Shown here piece by piece: positions 11,450-19,153 of a stretch of DNA of 26,695 bases. Source of the stretch: a virus. The translations under genes were made by a program, and so were the position numbers. The stretch spans positions 1 through 26,695 of the IMG/VR virus record IMGVR_UViG_3300021376_000294; one strand, 5' to 3'. The notes under the pieces were generated by a model. The model ran no database searches. It was not told the DNA's origin and worked only from the letters and a program-made list of their open reading frames with translations. Each line of letters begins with the position of its first letter. Position 1 is the first letter of the stretch.

Positions 11450-11643
11450 GAAGCGAAACCAGACAGCACAAGGATTTTGTCATTAACCAATGCAGTGCAA
11501 TCCACTAGCGAATCTTCGATTTCTTTGCAGAGCTCAACAAGTTCCGCAGTGGTATTAAAAGTCATTTCCACAATCTCCTGGCTAGCTAGCCAGCAAAATT
11601 GATTAGCAGCTCCTGGCTTGAACTGAAAACGGGCAATAATCAT
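11446..11643 (-). CDS. Hypothetical protein (65 aa)
   Basis: 65 residues from ATG 11643, which has a good Shine-Dalgarno (GGAG, 8 bases upstream). A TTG lies immediately before it but is not needed. The sequence is acidic (FNTTAELVELCKEIEDSLVD) with a beta-prone N-terminus (MIIARFQFKPGAANQFCWLA). It is the first gene after portal (gap 33 bp) and is coupled to the next gene by TTGA. No family recognised. Confidence 0.6.
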   Translation of the reverse strand: MIIARFQFKPGAANQFCWLASQEIVEMTFNTTAELVELCKEIEDSLVDCTALVNDKILVLSGFAS

Positions 11644-11676
11644 CAATTCCGCTCCGATAGTTCATTGTATTCAAAA

Positions 11677-13266
11677 TCACTGAGATCTCGCCGCTGAAGC
11701 TTGAACTTTTTCTGGAGTTTGAATATCTGCATTAGGCTGCCCATCTATTTGATTATTGGCAGACCTGTTATCACTACCCCGGCTTACGGCTTCATTCACT
11801 TCCGCGACTATGGACTGATCATTAGGAGGCTGTTCAATTTGATCCATGCGATCTTGCTCGGTCCTTTGCAGTTCATCCTCAACCTTTAGATCAGGATCGA
11901 GGACCCCTCCACGTTGCAGTTCATCTAGCACTGTCCTCTTGGAGACCAGCCCTTGTGAATAAAGATTAACAAGCTGAGCAACATCCGACGCATCCATTGG
12001 CTTGTTGATCAAACTATCATTCATCGCCAATCCTGATTCGTTGTTGATCTGGTTGATCTCGCCGTTATAGGCGGCCCAGAAGCGCATCACAAGATTGAAC
12101 GAAGATGTCTTGTTGCGTACCAATGAAGACACTTGAGACGCGACTTGAGCCGCCCTCAGCGATGCCTCCGTAGCAGTCTTAACTTCAGCCCCATAAAGGA
12201 AGTTCAGGCCGCTGCGATCCATCAGTCCTTCAACATGACGGATTTCCGCCTGATGGCGCTCAAGACTGCGACCAGAAGGCTCTGCAAATTCAAACTTACC
12301 GCCTTCGGTATCAAGATCAACTGCGGTATTTGGTCCAAGAATTAAAGGAAGAGGTTGCCCATCTGGTCCGATCTTGGCTCCAGTACGCACAGGCACTGGC
12401 ATTGCGCATTTATGGATCAATTCATGCAGATCCGAGCGCATTTGGAAGTGCTGAATTGATAATTCCGCTAAACCGTTTAACGGGATATCACCTGAGGCGA
12501 ATCTAGAGACCGTAGCCCCATACCATGCAATCGGAACAACAGGCAAAGAAGTAGCTACTTCGCGTTCCTTGATCTGTCTCCACTCCCTACCATTGCGTTC
12601 TAATCGATATGTCTCAACCGATCCAGGGCGGCAAACATGATAAATCGCTTCTAGTTCAACACCAAAGGAGCCGGGTTCGATTTTCTGCCTGATCTGACGA
12701 ATCGTAGCATGAGCAAGTTTTTCTCTGCCATTCTCGTAGGTGACAGACCAATTGATCACGTCTTTTCTTTCAATCATGAGCATATAGGGTCTGCGACCTA
12801 TCGATTGCTCATCAAAGAAGTTCTCCTCCGATTCGCCAGGCGTCATATCAACCATGATAAAAACGCCACCATCCCTCAGGGCTTTTTCGTCGCACTTGTT
12901 CCAAAAACTTTGAATACTTTCGCCCTGAAGGTCGATATTCTTTTCTGCATTATCCATCGAAGCAGGGGCACCGATAACTTGAAATCTGCTTAACAGACCA
13001 GCATATGCCCGAATGCTGTCTCTGTAAATGGGAGTGTAGGTAGATCTGGATAGGCGACCGTAATAAGCTCTGTTAGGTTCGCCGTCCTCCTGCATTAAAT
13101 ATTTTGACTTCAAATCCTTTGCTAAACCTTTGTCATCAACAAAAGTGCCGTCTAATAAATACCAGCAATCAGACGCAAGCTGTAATGAAGGGAGAATGCG
13201 GACGACCTCAGGTCGATGATATGACACCAATGAAGGGTCATTTATAGGATGCGGTACTCCCTGCAT
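11677..13266 (-). CDS. Phage portal protein (DUF4055-like)
   Basis: 529 residues from ATG 13266. The overall pattern (N-terminal YHRPEVVRILPSLQLASDCW, then YYGRLSRSTYTPIYRDSIRA, ALRDGGVFIMVDMTPGE, WYGATVSRFASGDIPLNGLA, ELSIQHFQMRSDLHELIHKC, and the ...TATEASLRAAQVASQVSSLV... helical stem) corresponds to DUF4055 portal proteins, which form the dodecameric ring at the capsid vertex through which DNA is packaged. The length is typical. The C-terminus is polar and probably disordered. It is separated from terminase by about 6 kb of replication and nucleotide genes, which is unusual. The major capsid gene is not in this window. Confidence 0.8.
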   Translation of the reverse strand: MQGVPHPINDPSLVSYHRPEVVRILPSLQLASDCWYLLDGTFVDDKGLAKDLKSKYLMQEDGEPNRAYYGRLSRSTYTPIYRDSIRAYAGLLSRFQVIGAPASMDNAEKNIDLQGESIQSFWNKCDEKALRDGGVFIMVDMTPGESEENFFDEQSIGRRPYMLMIERKDVINWSVTYENGREKLAHATIRQIRQKIEPGSFGVELEAIYHVCRPGSVETYRLERNGREWRQIKEREVATSLPVVPIAWYGATVSRFASGDIPLNGLAELSIQHFQMRSDLHELIHKCAMPVPVRTGAKIGPDGQPLPLILGPNTAVDLDTEGGKFEFAEPSGRSLERHQAEIRHVEGLMDRSGLNFLYGAEVKTATEASLRAAQVASQVSSLVRNKTSSFNLVMRFWAAYNGEINQINNESGLAMNDSLINKPMDASDVAQLVNLYSQGLVSKRTVLDELQRGGVLDPDLKVEDELQRTEQDRMDQIEQPPNDQSIVAEVNEAVSRGSDNRSANNQIDGQPNADIQTPEKVQASAARSQ

Positions 13267-13324
13267 TTTTAGAATAGCAATTTGCCTTCACAGCAAGAAT
13301 CTGTGCCGCTTCTCGCGACTCTTA

Positions 13325-13870
13325 TTAGTCTACCTTGATCCCCTTGCTGGGCTGAACAGTCATGTCATTCATATATCTACCTGTAATTGCATAGGAATTT
13401 GTAGGAGTTTGATCAAGTCGCGCAAACCTCAATTGGCCAATTCGCATGCCAGGCCAAAGCTCAATATCATGCCTTTGATTAACATTAAACAACTCGAGCG
13501 TAATTCGACCCTCAAATCCTGGATCGATATATCCAGCCATGAGATGTTCAAGTCCCATGCGACCGAGAGTGCTCTTGAGTTGATATTGAGCTTCTGCCCA
13601 GTCAGGCACTTTGATAATCTCATTAGTTACGCCCAGGATGAAATTACTAGGGCGCAACTTAAAGGGTTCGTCTTCAGAAAACCCTGTCAGGTCAAAAGGT
13701 AACCAACGAGTGCGAAGTGCCTCAGGGCCACAGATGTGCCCCTCAACAAGGATTTCCTTGCCAAGGGTTACATCGATTGACGCGGGGTTGACATACTTGA
13801 GATCAAAAGGAGAAATAAGTTTGTCCTCCATGCACATAAGTGCCAGTTGCCAATCAACAAGAGTACTCAT
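13325..13870 (-). CDS. dcd: dCTP deaminase (dUTPase superfamily)
   Basis: 181 residues from ATG 13870. It matches the Dcd/dUTPase trimer fold: early SPFDLKYVNPASIDVTLGKE, the middle block KSTLGRMGLEHLMAGYIDPG, then FEGRITLELFNVNQRHDIEL with the catalytic-type glutamate in TLE, LWPGMRIGQLRFARLD, and a C-terminal G-x-Y...PS tail (YAITGRYMNDMTVQPSKG). Dcd converts dCTP to dUTP and thereby feeds dTMP synthesis, here plausibly through the ThyX encoded at 21293. The start is 6 bp after the ribonucleotide reductase stop, so the two are co-transcribed. Strict dCTP deaminase versus bifunctional activity cannot be told from sequence alone. Confidence 0.85.
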   Translation of the reverse strand: MSTLVDWQLALMCMEDKLISPFDLKYVNPASIDVTLGKEILVEGHICGPEALRTRWLPFDLTGFSEDEPFKLRPSNFILGVTNEIIKVPDWAEAQYQLKSTLGRMGLEHLMAGYIDPGFEGRITLELFNVNQRHDIELWPGMRIGQLRFARLDQTPTNSYAITGRYMNDMTVQPSKGIKVD

Positions 13871-13876
13871 TGGAAA

Positions 13877-16219
13877 TTAAATTTGCTTACCAACTTGATC
13901 AGCGTCTTTCTCCGCCTCGGAAAGACATTTGTCAGAATCACATCCTGCAGCCCCCTTGAGCTCGTAGTCTGGGGTGTCATACTGCTGTAGAACCTCTAAG
14001 AAATCCACCTTATCTTTTCCAAAAATGATTGGGAGGGCACTTCTGTAAGAAGATGCGACGCCATGAAGTCTTTCGTAGGTCTGGGCATCGATTGGTTCAA
14101 ATGGAAGCCGGGGAAAAGTTTCATTGACATCAAAGCGAGCCAGAAGAGCAGCGCTGATATAACCAGCACTCTGCTCCATTGAGGAGTGAATGCAAGAAGT
14201 AAGAATAGGAATTTCATCTTCTCGAAACTCAATGGTCGCAGAGGTGTTATGCTCAGTGTAGTGAGTCTGAACCTGCATGTAAAGGCCCCACTGAGAAATT
14301 GCAGGCAATTTACTCAGGTCAAATTTGTCGCAACCGTTTACATTTGCCCAGGAGACTGCGGTCGGAATCTCAACTAGAACCTCATGGACGCGAGGATCCA
14401 TGATGTCATCCAGAAGATTTCCATCTTCATCCTTTGCGGACTGAGCGGGAACAACTGAATAGCCCCAATCCCGCAGCGCAGAGACTAGTGGATCGGTTTT
14501 GCCAAAGGTGATTCGGCGAATAAAGCGTTGTGCCTTAGGAGGATGCCAGCCAGGGGAGGCCCCCGTCATCAGGCTCTTAGTGCCAGCAGGCTGCACCGTT
14601 GTTACACGATTCGGAACACGAAGTCCATGACGCTCGCAATATTCCTTGATCGCTTCACGCACTACCGCACGCCAACGCACCAAGTATTCCCGCTCTGATT
14701 GAATGAAAGCCTTACCGATACGGCCACCTGGGCGGCCATTCATCATCCATTGCAGCCAAGTACTACCAAAGGCATGTACAAAGAAATCAAATAGGCCGGT
14801 AAAACTCACGCCAACAATTGGATCAATTAAGCGACTGTATTGATACCGTTCATGATAAAATTCATGGTGCAGCAATGCGGCTGCCTGCAATGCACCTGCT
14901 CGGAAAGCATCATCCTGACCTTTTTTGTTTTCAGGACTGATTGTATTTAGATGAATTTCAGCCAGATTGCAGTGGAAGTCGGAGCCAATAATTTCCCCGC
15001 AAGGATTAAGACCATATCGCATCATTCGATGCTCAAGTTCTCGCTCGTCAATGCTAATACCAAGTTCCTGAGCGCGATAATCAAGGTAACTTTTGGCGAT
15101 TTCCTTGTCATCCGCGTAAGTACTCAAGAAGACTTCGCGTGAATGGGATGTGTTGAGAAGATCACGATTTGCTCTTGCAATAGCTTCCGGAACAAATTGA
15201 ATGGCACCTTCACCGGAATAAAACTGCTGACGGATGGACTGCTCTACCTCTTCGATTGTGGGCACATTATGAAAGCAGCGAGTATGGTTAGCCATTCTCA
15301 GCGCTTCCTTTTCTGGATCGACTTTCCAGTTACCATCTTTATCTTGGGTATAAAGACCCATTTTGCAATTGGCTGCCTCAGTGTCGGCTTCGCCAAATTG
15401 GCGCATGCCTGCACTACGGCGAATATTACCTGCTACAACACAGGTGGCCGCTTCATCAATCAGCAAGCAACATTCAACCGAAGTCAGCTTCCTCCCTTGT
15501 GCTTTGTTAAGGAGGTTGATGATCTTGGTGAACATTTCTTCGACCTTGATTGGATTAGCTGTACCACCAAAGCCTTTGAGACGCTCACCAGCGGGTCGAA
15601 TATTACCAAGACCAATCTTTAGATCCAGAGTAGAACCGCCTTGTTGCCATTTGGCTTCCATTGCCAAACTCAACACCATCCGATAGGCATCTGCCCAACC
15701 CTGACGGCTATCGCCAACAGTAAGGACAAATAGATCGTTTTCTTGTTCTAACGAAGAATTCTCTTGGCGATTTTTCTTGGCAATCGTGCCAACTTTATTG
15801 ATCTTAATGATATTAATTTTGTTCTTAACTGCTGGTAGTTTTTCAATAAGATCAGTCTCAAGAATCGCGCCTGTTCCAGAACCCATCATGGCCAGTTCCA
15901 TGATAAGTTTGAATGCATCAAGGTCAACGATGTTAGTGCTAGTGCAATTATACCAGCCACTAAAATTCTTCTGTTCAGCAGCCCAGTCGGTTCCAGCAAC
16001 CCAAAACGCTCGGCCAGAAGGAAAGCAGTGTTGATTTAGTGCCTGATCAAGTACAAGATTTTTCTCCTCTTCCGTGTATTGACCAACGCGAGCGACATCA
16101 TCAATCGTTCGCGTCATGGCCTCCTTGAAGGTTTCCCTCGAACCATCTGGCTTTCGACGGCTATAGGTCCGATAGAAAACGGCAAGAGCGCTGGGAGCGG
16201 TAGACGAAAACTCAGACAT
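13877..16219 (-). CDS. nrdJ: Class II (adenosylcobalamin) ribonucleoside-triphosphate reductase
   Basis: 780 residues from ATG 16219 (a TTG precedes it). Key features of monomeric B12-dependent reductases are present: the first redox cysteine in YNCTSTN (C92), the active-site loop NPCGE (405-409, with catalytic Cys and Glu), the phosphate-binding PAGTKSLMTGASPGWH block, and a C-terminal redox pair C760-x4-C765 (CDSDKC). The enzyme reduces ribonucleoside triphosphates to deoxyribonucleotides, using adenosylcobalamin to make the thiyl radical, and needs no second subunit. This type is typical of cyanobacteria and their phages. It sits between three microprotein genes and dCTP deaminase, forming a nucleotide-supply unit. 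The A9 run before the gene may be a slippery site. Confidence 0.92.
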   Translation of the reverse strand: MSEFSSTAPSALAVFYRTYSRRKPDGSRETFKEAMTRTIDDVARVGQYTEEEKNLVLDQALNQHCFPSGRAFWVAGTDWAAEQKNFSGWYNCTSTNIVDLDAFKLIMELAMMGSGTGAILETDLIEKLPAVKNKINIIKINKVGTIAKKNRQENSSLEQENDLFVLTVGDSRQGWADAYRMVLSLAMEAKWQQGGSTLDLKIGLGNIRPAGERLKGFGGTANPIKVEEMFTKIINLLNKAQGRKLTSVECCLLIDEAATCVVAGNIRRSAGMRQFGEADTEAANCKMGLYTQDKDGNWKVDPEKEALRMANHTRCFHNVPTIEEVEQSIRQQFYSGEGAIQFVPEAIARANRDLLNTSHSREVFLSTYADDKEIAKSYLDYRAQELGISIDERELEHRMMRYGLNPCGEIIGSDFHCNLAEIHLNTISPENKKGQDDAFRAGALQAAALLHHEFYHERYQYSRLIDPIVGVSFTGLFDFFVHAFGSTWLQWMMNGRPGGRIGKAFIQSEREYLVRWRAVVREAIKEYCERHGLRVPNRVTTVQPAGTKSLMTGASPGWHPPKAQRFIRRITFGKTDPLVSALRDWGYSVVPAQSAKDEDGNLLDDIMDPRVHEVLVEIPTAVSWANVNGCDKFDLSKLPAISQWGLYMQVQTHYTEHNTSATIEFREDEIPILTSCIHSSMEQSAGYISAALLARFDVNETFPRLPFEPIDAQTYERLHGVASSYRSALPIIFGKDKVDFLEVLQQYDTPDYELKGAAGCDSDKCLSEAEKDADQVGKQI

Positions 16220-16267
16220 CAAGTGATTGCGGGTGATATCAGGCTACCGGATCCTGGCTTTTTTTTT

Positions 16268-16411
16268 CTAAAGATCAAAGTTTTTGCACTTGATATCTAA
16301 AGGGTTTTCGTCGCAAAACTTATCCCAAAATGGGAGGACATTTTCGGTTTTTTCTGGTAGCAAGTCTTCCCGCTGTTTAGGGTCTTGCTCACTGAGATTT
16401 TCTTTCATCAT
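16268..16411 (-). CDS. CP12-like C-terminal motif microprotein (47 aa)
   Basis: The ATG pair at 16411/16408 opens a 47-residue ORF ending at TAG 16268. The acidic N-terminus (MMKENLSEQDPKQREDLLPE) is followed by PFWDKFCDENPLDIKCKNFD. The pattern F-C-x-E-N-P-x4-C-[KR]-x-[YF]-D (C-x8-C) matches the C-terminal loop of CP12, the small cyanobacterial protein whose redox-controlled loop binds GAPDH. The CP12 core motif (AWD.VEEL) and N-terminal cysteine pair are absent. The same frame is open upstream back to a TAG at 16457-16459 without another start. It lies 48 bp upstream of the ribonucleotide reductase start. GAPDH binding is inference. Confidence 0.55.
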   Translation of the reverse strand: MMKENLSEQDPKQREDLLPEKTENVLPFWDKFCDENPLDIKCKNFDL

Positions 16412-16456
16412 TTTTGTTGCAAGACCTGGTATGTAAGAATAAAAACCAGAGGGATC

Positions 16457-16684
16457 CTAGAGGCATGATGCCCAGAGGATCGTCGCAGTAGTATTATTAT
16501 GGTTCATTGTTGCGAATAAAAGTTTTTCTCGCAAAAAGAGCCATCTTGATTGATCGGTGAAATAGATGTGGCGTAACAGAATTACACAATCCGCCCATCT
16601 CAATTTGCCAATAAGGCCAAGAAGTAACAGCAAGATTCTGTTGTCTAATTCGGCCCCTAAATCTAGAAGCCGATCAGGTTTCAC
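16457..16684 (-). CDS. Uncertain hypothetical ORF (75 aa)
   Basis: A GTG at 16684 overlaps the TGA of the upstream microprotein gene (GTGA), a typical coupling overlap, and the frame runs 75 codons to TAG at 16457. The product contains a leucine-rich stretch (DNRILLLLLGLIGKLRWADC, VILLRHIYF) that may be a membrane or buried segment, then polar sequence. No family recognised. The same frame continues open after the stop into the CP12-like ORF. The overlap supports it, but amino-acid composition is unusual, so it may not be coding. Confidence 0.4.
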   Translation of the reverse strand: MKPDRLLDLGAELDNRILLLLLGLIGKLRWADCVILLRHIYFTDQSRWLFLREKLLFATMNHNNTTATILWASCL

Positions 16685-16827
16685 CGGCCCTGTCCCCTGT
16701 AGGGTTTCCTGGATGGACTACGCTTAGTCCGACCTTGATTGAGGCGAGTACGAACACGCTTACCATCTCCAATGCGAGTACGCTTTGGCGGTCCCGGAGT
16801 GAATTCGACGTTTTTGTAGACAGCCAT
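16681..16827 (-). CDS. Small arginine-rich conserved phage protein (48 aa)
   Basis: The ATG at 16827 to TGA at 16681 gives 48 residues starting MAVYKNVEFTPGPPKRTRIG and ending RSPSRKPYRGQGR. The 'PGP.KRTRIG' and C-terminal 'k.YRGQG[KR]' patterns are familiar from very small basic proteins of cyanophages. Nucleic-acid binding is likely given about one third Arg/Lys. It lies 73 bp after primase and is coupled to the next ORF by GTGA. Function unknown. Confidence 0.7.
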   Translation of the reverse strand: MAVYKNVEFTPGPPKRTRIGDGKRVRTRLNQGRTKRSPSRKPYRGQGR

Positions 16828-16900
16828 GGCTTAATCGAGATGACTAAGCCAAGTTACCCGTTTTTTCAGAATAAAAGCGGATCAGTCGAAACAAGAGACC

Positions 16901-18493
16901 CTACAGGGAGTCTTCCATATTCTTTGGGGCAGAAAGCGTATCATCCTCGATTGGTGACACCATTATGTCTTCAATATGGTGTATGACCCCCGGCGACGAA
17001 TCAATATTTATAGTTGGCACAATGATCGGACGTAATTGTTGAAGATACTGCGGTTCTGCTACAAGAAGCATTGCCATCAATACATCTGGAATAGAATAAG
17101 TTTCATCTACACTCTCTACCTCCTTTATCCGATTCCACAGCCATTTCATTTCAGGGAAGTAAAGTAAATCCATTAATGGAGCCAAGACAGTCCTTATGTG
17201 TGGCTTATGAATATACAAACGAATTAATCTTTTTTCTACCAGTTTTCTTGTGTCAAGCAATCCAGGCTTGGTCCAGCTTTTTGTTAGACGATAATACTTT
17301 ACCGATTCATGTAAATCTTTGGCGATTTGAGTGGCAAGATTTTCTTTATTTTGTGCAAGCCTCAATGCAGCCTTGTCAATGTAATAAGTCCGCAATGATT
17401 GGCTGGATATCTTAGAGAATAAATTTTTGATTCGCTTTTCAACGTCATTAATGACCACGGAATCATTAAAATCAAGACTTGAAAGCCAGCTATCCAGTAT
17501 CCAATCGAGCCAACTTAGGGAGCCTGCAATCAAGGATCTCATGTCAACTCCTTCTTTAATGCAATCATCGGGATCCTTGCCATTTGGGAGGCTTGCAATA
17601 CGAACATCAAGCTTGCCAGACAATGCGTATTGCTCTATCGCGGCAAGAAATTTGCCAATTGCTCGCCTCCCGCCTTCGTCTCCGTCCATGCAAAGTACAA
17701 ATCTTGTGGTTCGTTTCATCAACCGCTTAATTACTGCTATATCCGGCGATGCCGTACCTTGCAGGGCTACCACGTTTTTGATTCCGTATTGATGCAACGC
17801 AATAACATCAATATGTCCTTCGACGAAGACGCACTCTCCTGCCTCGCGAATACTTTCTAGCGCACGGAATTCATTGAAAACAATATTCGATTTATTGAAG
17901 ATTATATTATTTTCTGTGTTAATGTATTTTGGCTTGTCATTGCCTATTGCTCTTTGGGTAAATCCAATAATTTTCCCACTTGAACTTTGAATGGGTATAG
18001 TTAAACGATTTCTACTTTTGTTAAAGCCAAGTCCGAATTCCCTGCTTGTCGCTGGTTCAATATTTCTTGATTTAATAAAGTCTTTTACCTTTTGATCGAG
18101 GCGCAAGTTTTCCCTGAAAAGTCTTTGTGTTGATTCGACTTGTTCATATGCGATTTCGATTTCCCTTCGACGCGCTTGTAGCTCCTCTGAGTTTTCGTCA
18201 ACATAAAGAACTTGTATATTAGATTTTTCTGCAATTCTCTCAACAGCTTCGCGGAAGCTAAGACCAAACTTTTCTTTGATATAATTGATTGCATCTCCCG
18301 AATTCCTGCAAACATGACAAAACAGAAATCCTTTCTGATCTGAAATCGTCAGAGATGGATTGGTGTCATCATGCCAGACACACTGACATATAAATTCTCG
18401 CCCCACGCGCTTCATGGGGACGCCCTCTGCTTCCAGTACATGGGAGATTGGCAGGGCTTTTATTTGATCAATAGTCTTAGATGAGATCCCCAA
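16901..18493 (-). CDS. DNA primase, DnaG type (CHC2 + TOPRIM)
   Basis: 530 residues starting with TTG at 18493, supported by an AAGG Shine-Dalgarno six bases upstream. N-terminal CHC2 zinc finger: C38-x2-H41 (CVWHDDTNPSL) and C59-x2-C62 (FCHVCRNSGDA). The TOPRIM domain has E225 in FVEGHIDVI, then VVALQGTAS, and D270/D272 in LCMDGDEGGRRAIG. The C-terminal ~200 residues are helical and resemble the DnaG helicase-interacting part; no fused helicase (Walker A) is present. It synthesises RNA primers at the phage fork, presumably with a helicase encoded elsewhere or by the host. It lies 24 bp after the small sigma gene and in the same transcript. Confidence 0.9.
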   Translation of the reverse strand: MGISSKTIDQIKALPISHVLEAEGVPMKRVGREFICQCVWHDDTNPSLTISDQKGFLFCHVCRNSGDAINYIKEKFGLSFREAVERIAEKSNIQVLYVDENSEELQARRREIEIAYEQVESTQRLFRENLRLDQKVKDFIKSRNIEPATSREFGLGFNKSRNRLTIPIQSSSGKIIGFTQRAIGNDKPKYINTENNIIFNKSNIVFNEFRALESIREAGECVFVEGHIDVIALHQYGIKNVVALQGTASPDIAVIKRLMKRTTRFVLCMDGDEGGRRAIGKFLAAIEQYALSGKLDVRIASLPNGKDPDDCIKEGVDMRSLIAGSLSWLDWILDSWLSSLDFNDSVVINDVEKRIKNLFSKISSQSLRTYYIDKAALRLAQNKENLATQIAKDLHESVKYYRLTKSWTKPGLLDTRKLVEKRLIRLYIHKPHIRTVLAPLMDLLYFPEMKWLWNRIKEVESVDETYSIPDVLMAMLLVAEPQYLQQLRPIIVPTINIDSSPGVIHHIEDIMVSPIEDDTLSAPKNMEDSL

Positions 18494-18517
18494 GGATTGC
18501 CTTCAATATATCGCGTG

Positions 18518-19132
18518 TCAATCCTGCCATAAAGAATTGATCAGCGCAACACCAGATCTGGAATTCGAACCCTTGAAATAATTTGAAAGCAATGAGACTT
18601 CGCTTGGAGTCATTTTGTTAATTTTTGTTTCTATTTCATTCAAGTACTGAGATGCAAAATCAACTTCATCGGGTTCAAGACTTGCTGATGGACTTGCCTG
18701 ATCATTGATTTCAAGTGGTGGTCCACTACAAACGCTAATAATCTCTTGCCATTCGCTTGATTCGAGATCCAGCTTCTCGCAAATAGCGGCTTCAGACATG
18801 CCTTCGTAAAGCATTTTACGACCACGCAACCAATTGTCTCGCATCTTATGGGTTAGTCTCACTGCATACGTCCGGTCCCTAATCCAATGAAGTAATTCGC
18901 CCCTAATCGTTGGAACGGCAAGACTACTGAACTTGAATCCAGATTCAGGATTGTAGCGATAAGCCGCCTTACAGAGCCCTTCTAAAGCAGCACCTTCAAG
19001 TGTGTCATAATCAATATCGGCAGTTCTTTGCAGCCGCCAAGCTTCTCTTCTAGCCAGATTAATGTTTTCAGACGCTAATCTCTGCTGTTCTTCATTTAAG
19101 TAAAATTTTCTGGTTTTGCGAGCCATTTTCAT
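18518..19132 (-). CDS. Phage sigma factor without visible region 4 (204 aa)
   Basis: 204 residues from ATG 19132. The middle part has sigma-70 region 2 features: DYDTLEGAALEGLCKAAYRY, NPESGFKFSSLAVPTIRGEL, HWIRDRTYAVRL (the -10 and core-binding segment), followed by a region-3-like helical stretch with DNWLRGRKMLYEGMSEAAIC. The -35-recognition HTH of region 4 is not seen; the C-terminus is a short acidic and polar tail. This composition recalls T4 gp55, a late sigma factor that lacks a normal region 4. It would direct host RNA polymerase to phage promoters; late transcription is inference. It follows the large terminase gene by 21 bp and precedes primase. Confidence 0.8.
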   Translation of the reverse strand: MKMARKTRKFYLNEEQQRLASENINLARREAWRLQRTADIDYDTLEGAALEGLCKAAYRYNPESGFKFSSLAVPTIRGELLHWIRDRTYAVRLTHKMRDNWLRGRKMLYEGMSEAAICEKLDLESSEWQEIISVCSGPPLEINDQASPSASLEPDEVDFASQYLNEIETKINKMTPSEVSLLSNYFKGSNSRSGVALINSLWQD

Positions 19133-19153
19133 TAATATAATATATTCATTCTA

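Noticed and set aside
15143-15622. Long plus-strand open frame (159 codons) opposite the ribonucleotide reductase
   Set aside because: It is an antisense shadow of a strongly supported reductase gene and has no family features.
16253-16270. T9 run next to a GGATCC palindrome as a plus-strand terminator
   Set aside because: No plus-strand gene ends here and the stem is only about four pairs; it is more likely the A-rich leader of the reductase gene.
17005-17012. TATAAATA on the minus strand, identical to the T4-type late promoter core
   Set aside because: It lies inside the primase coding sequence (Thr-Ile-Asn codons) and no similar copies were seen in front of other genes, so chance is the simpler explanation.
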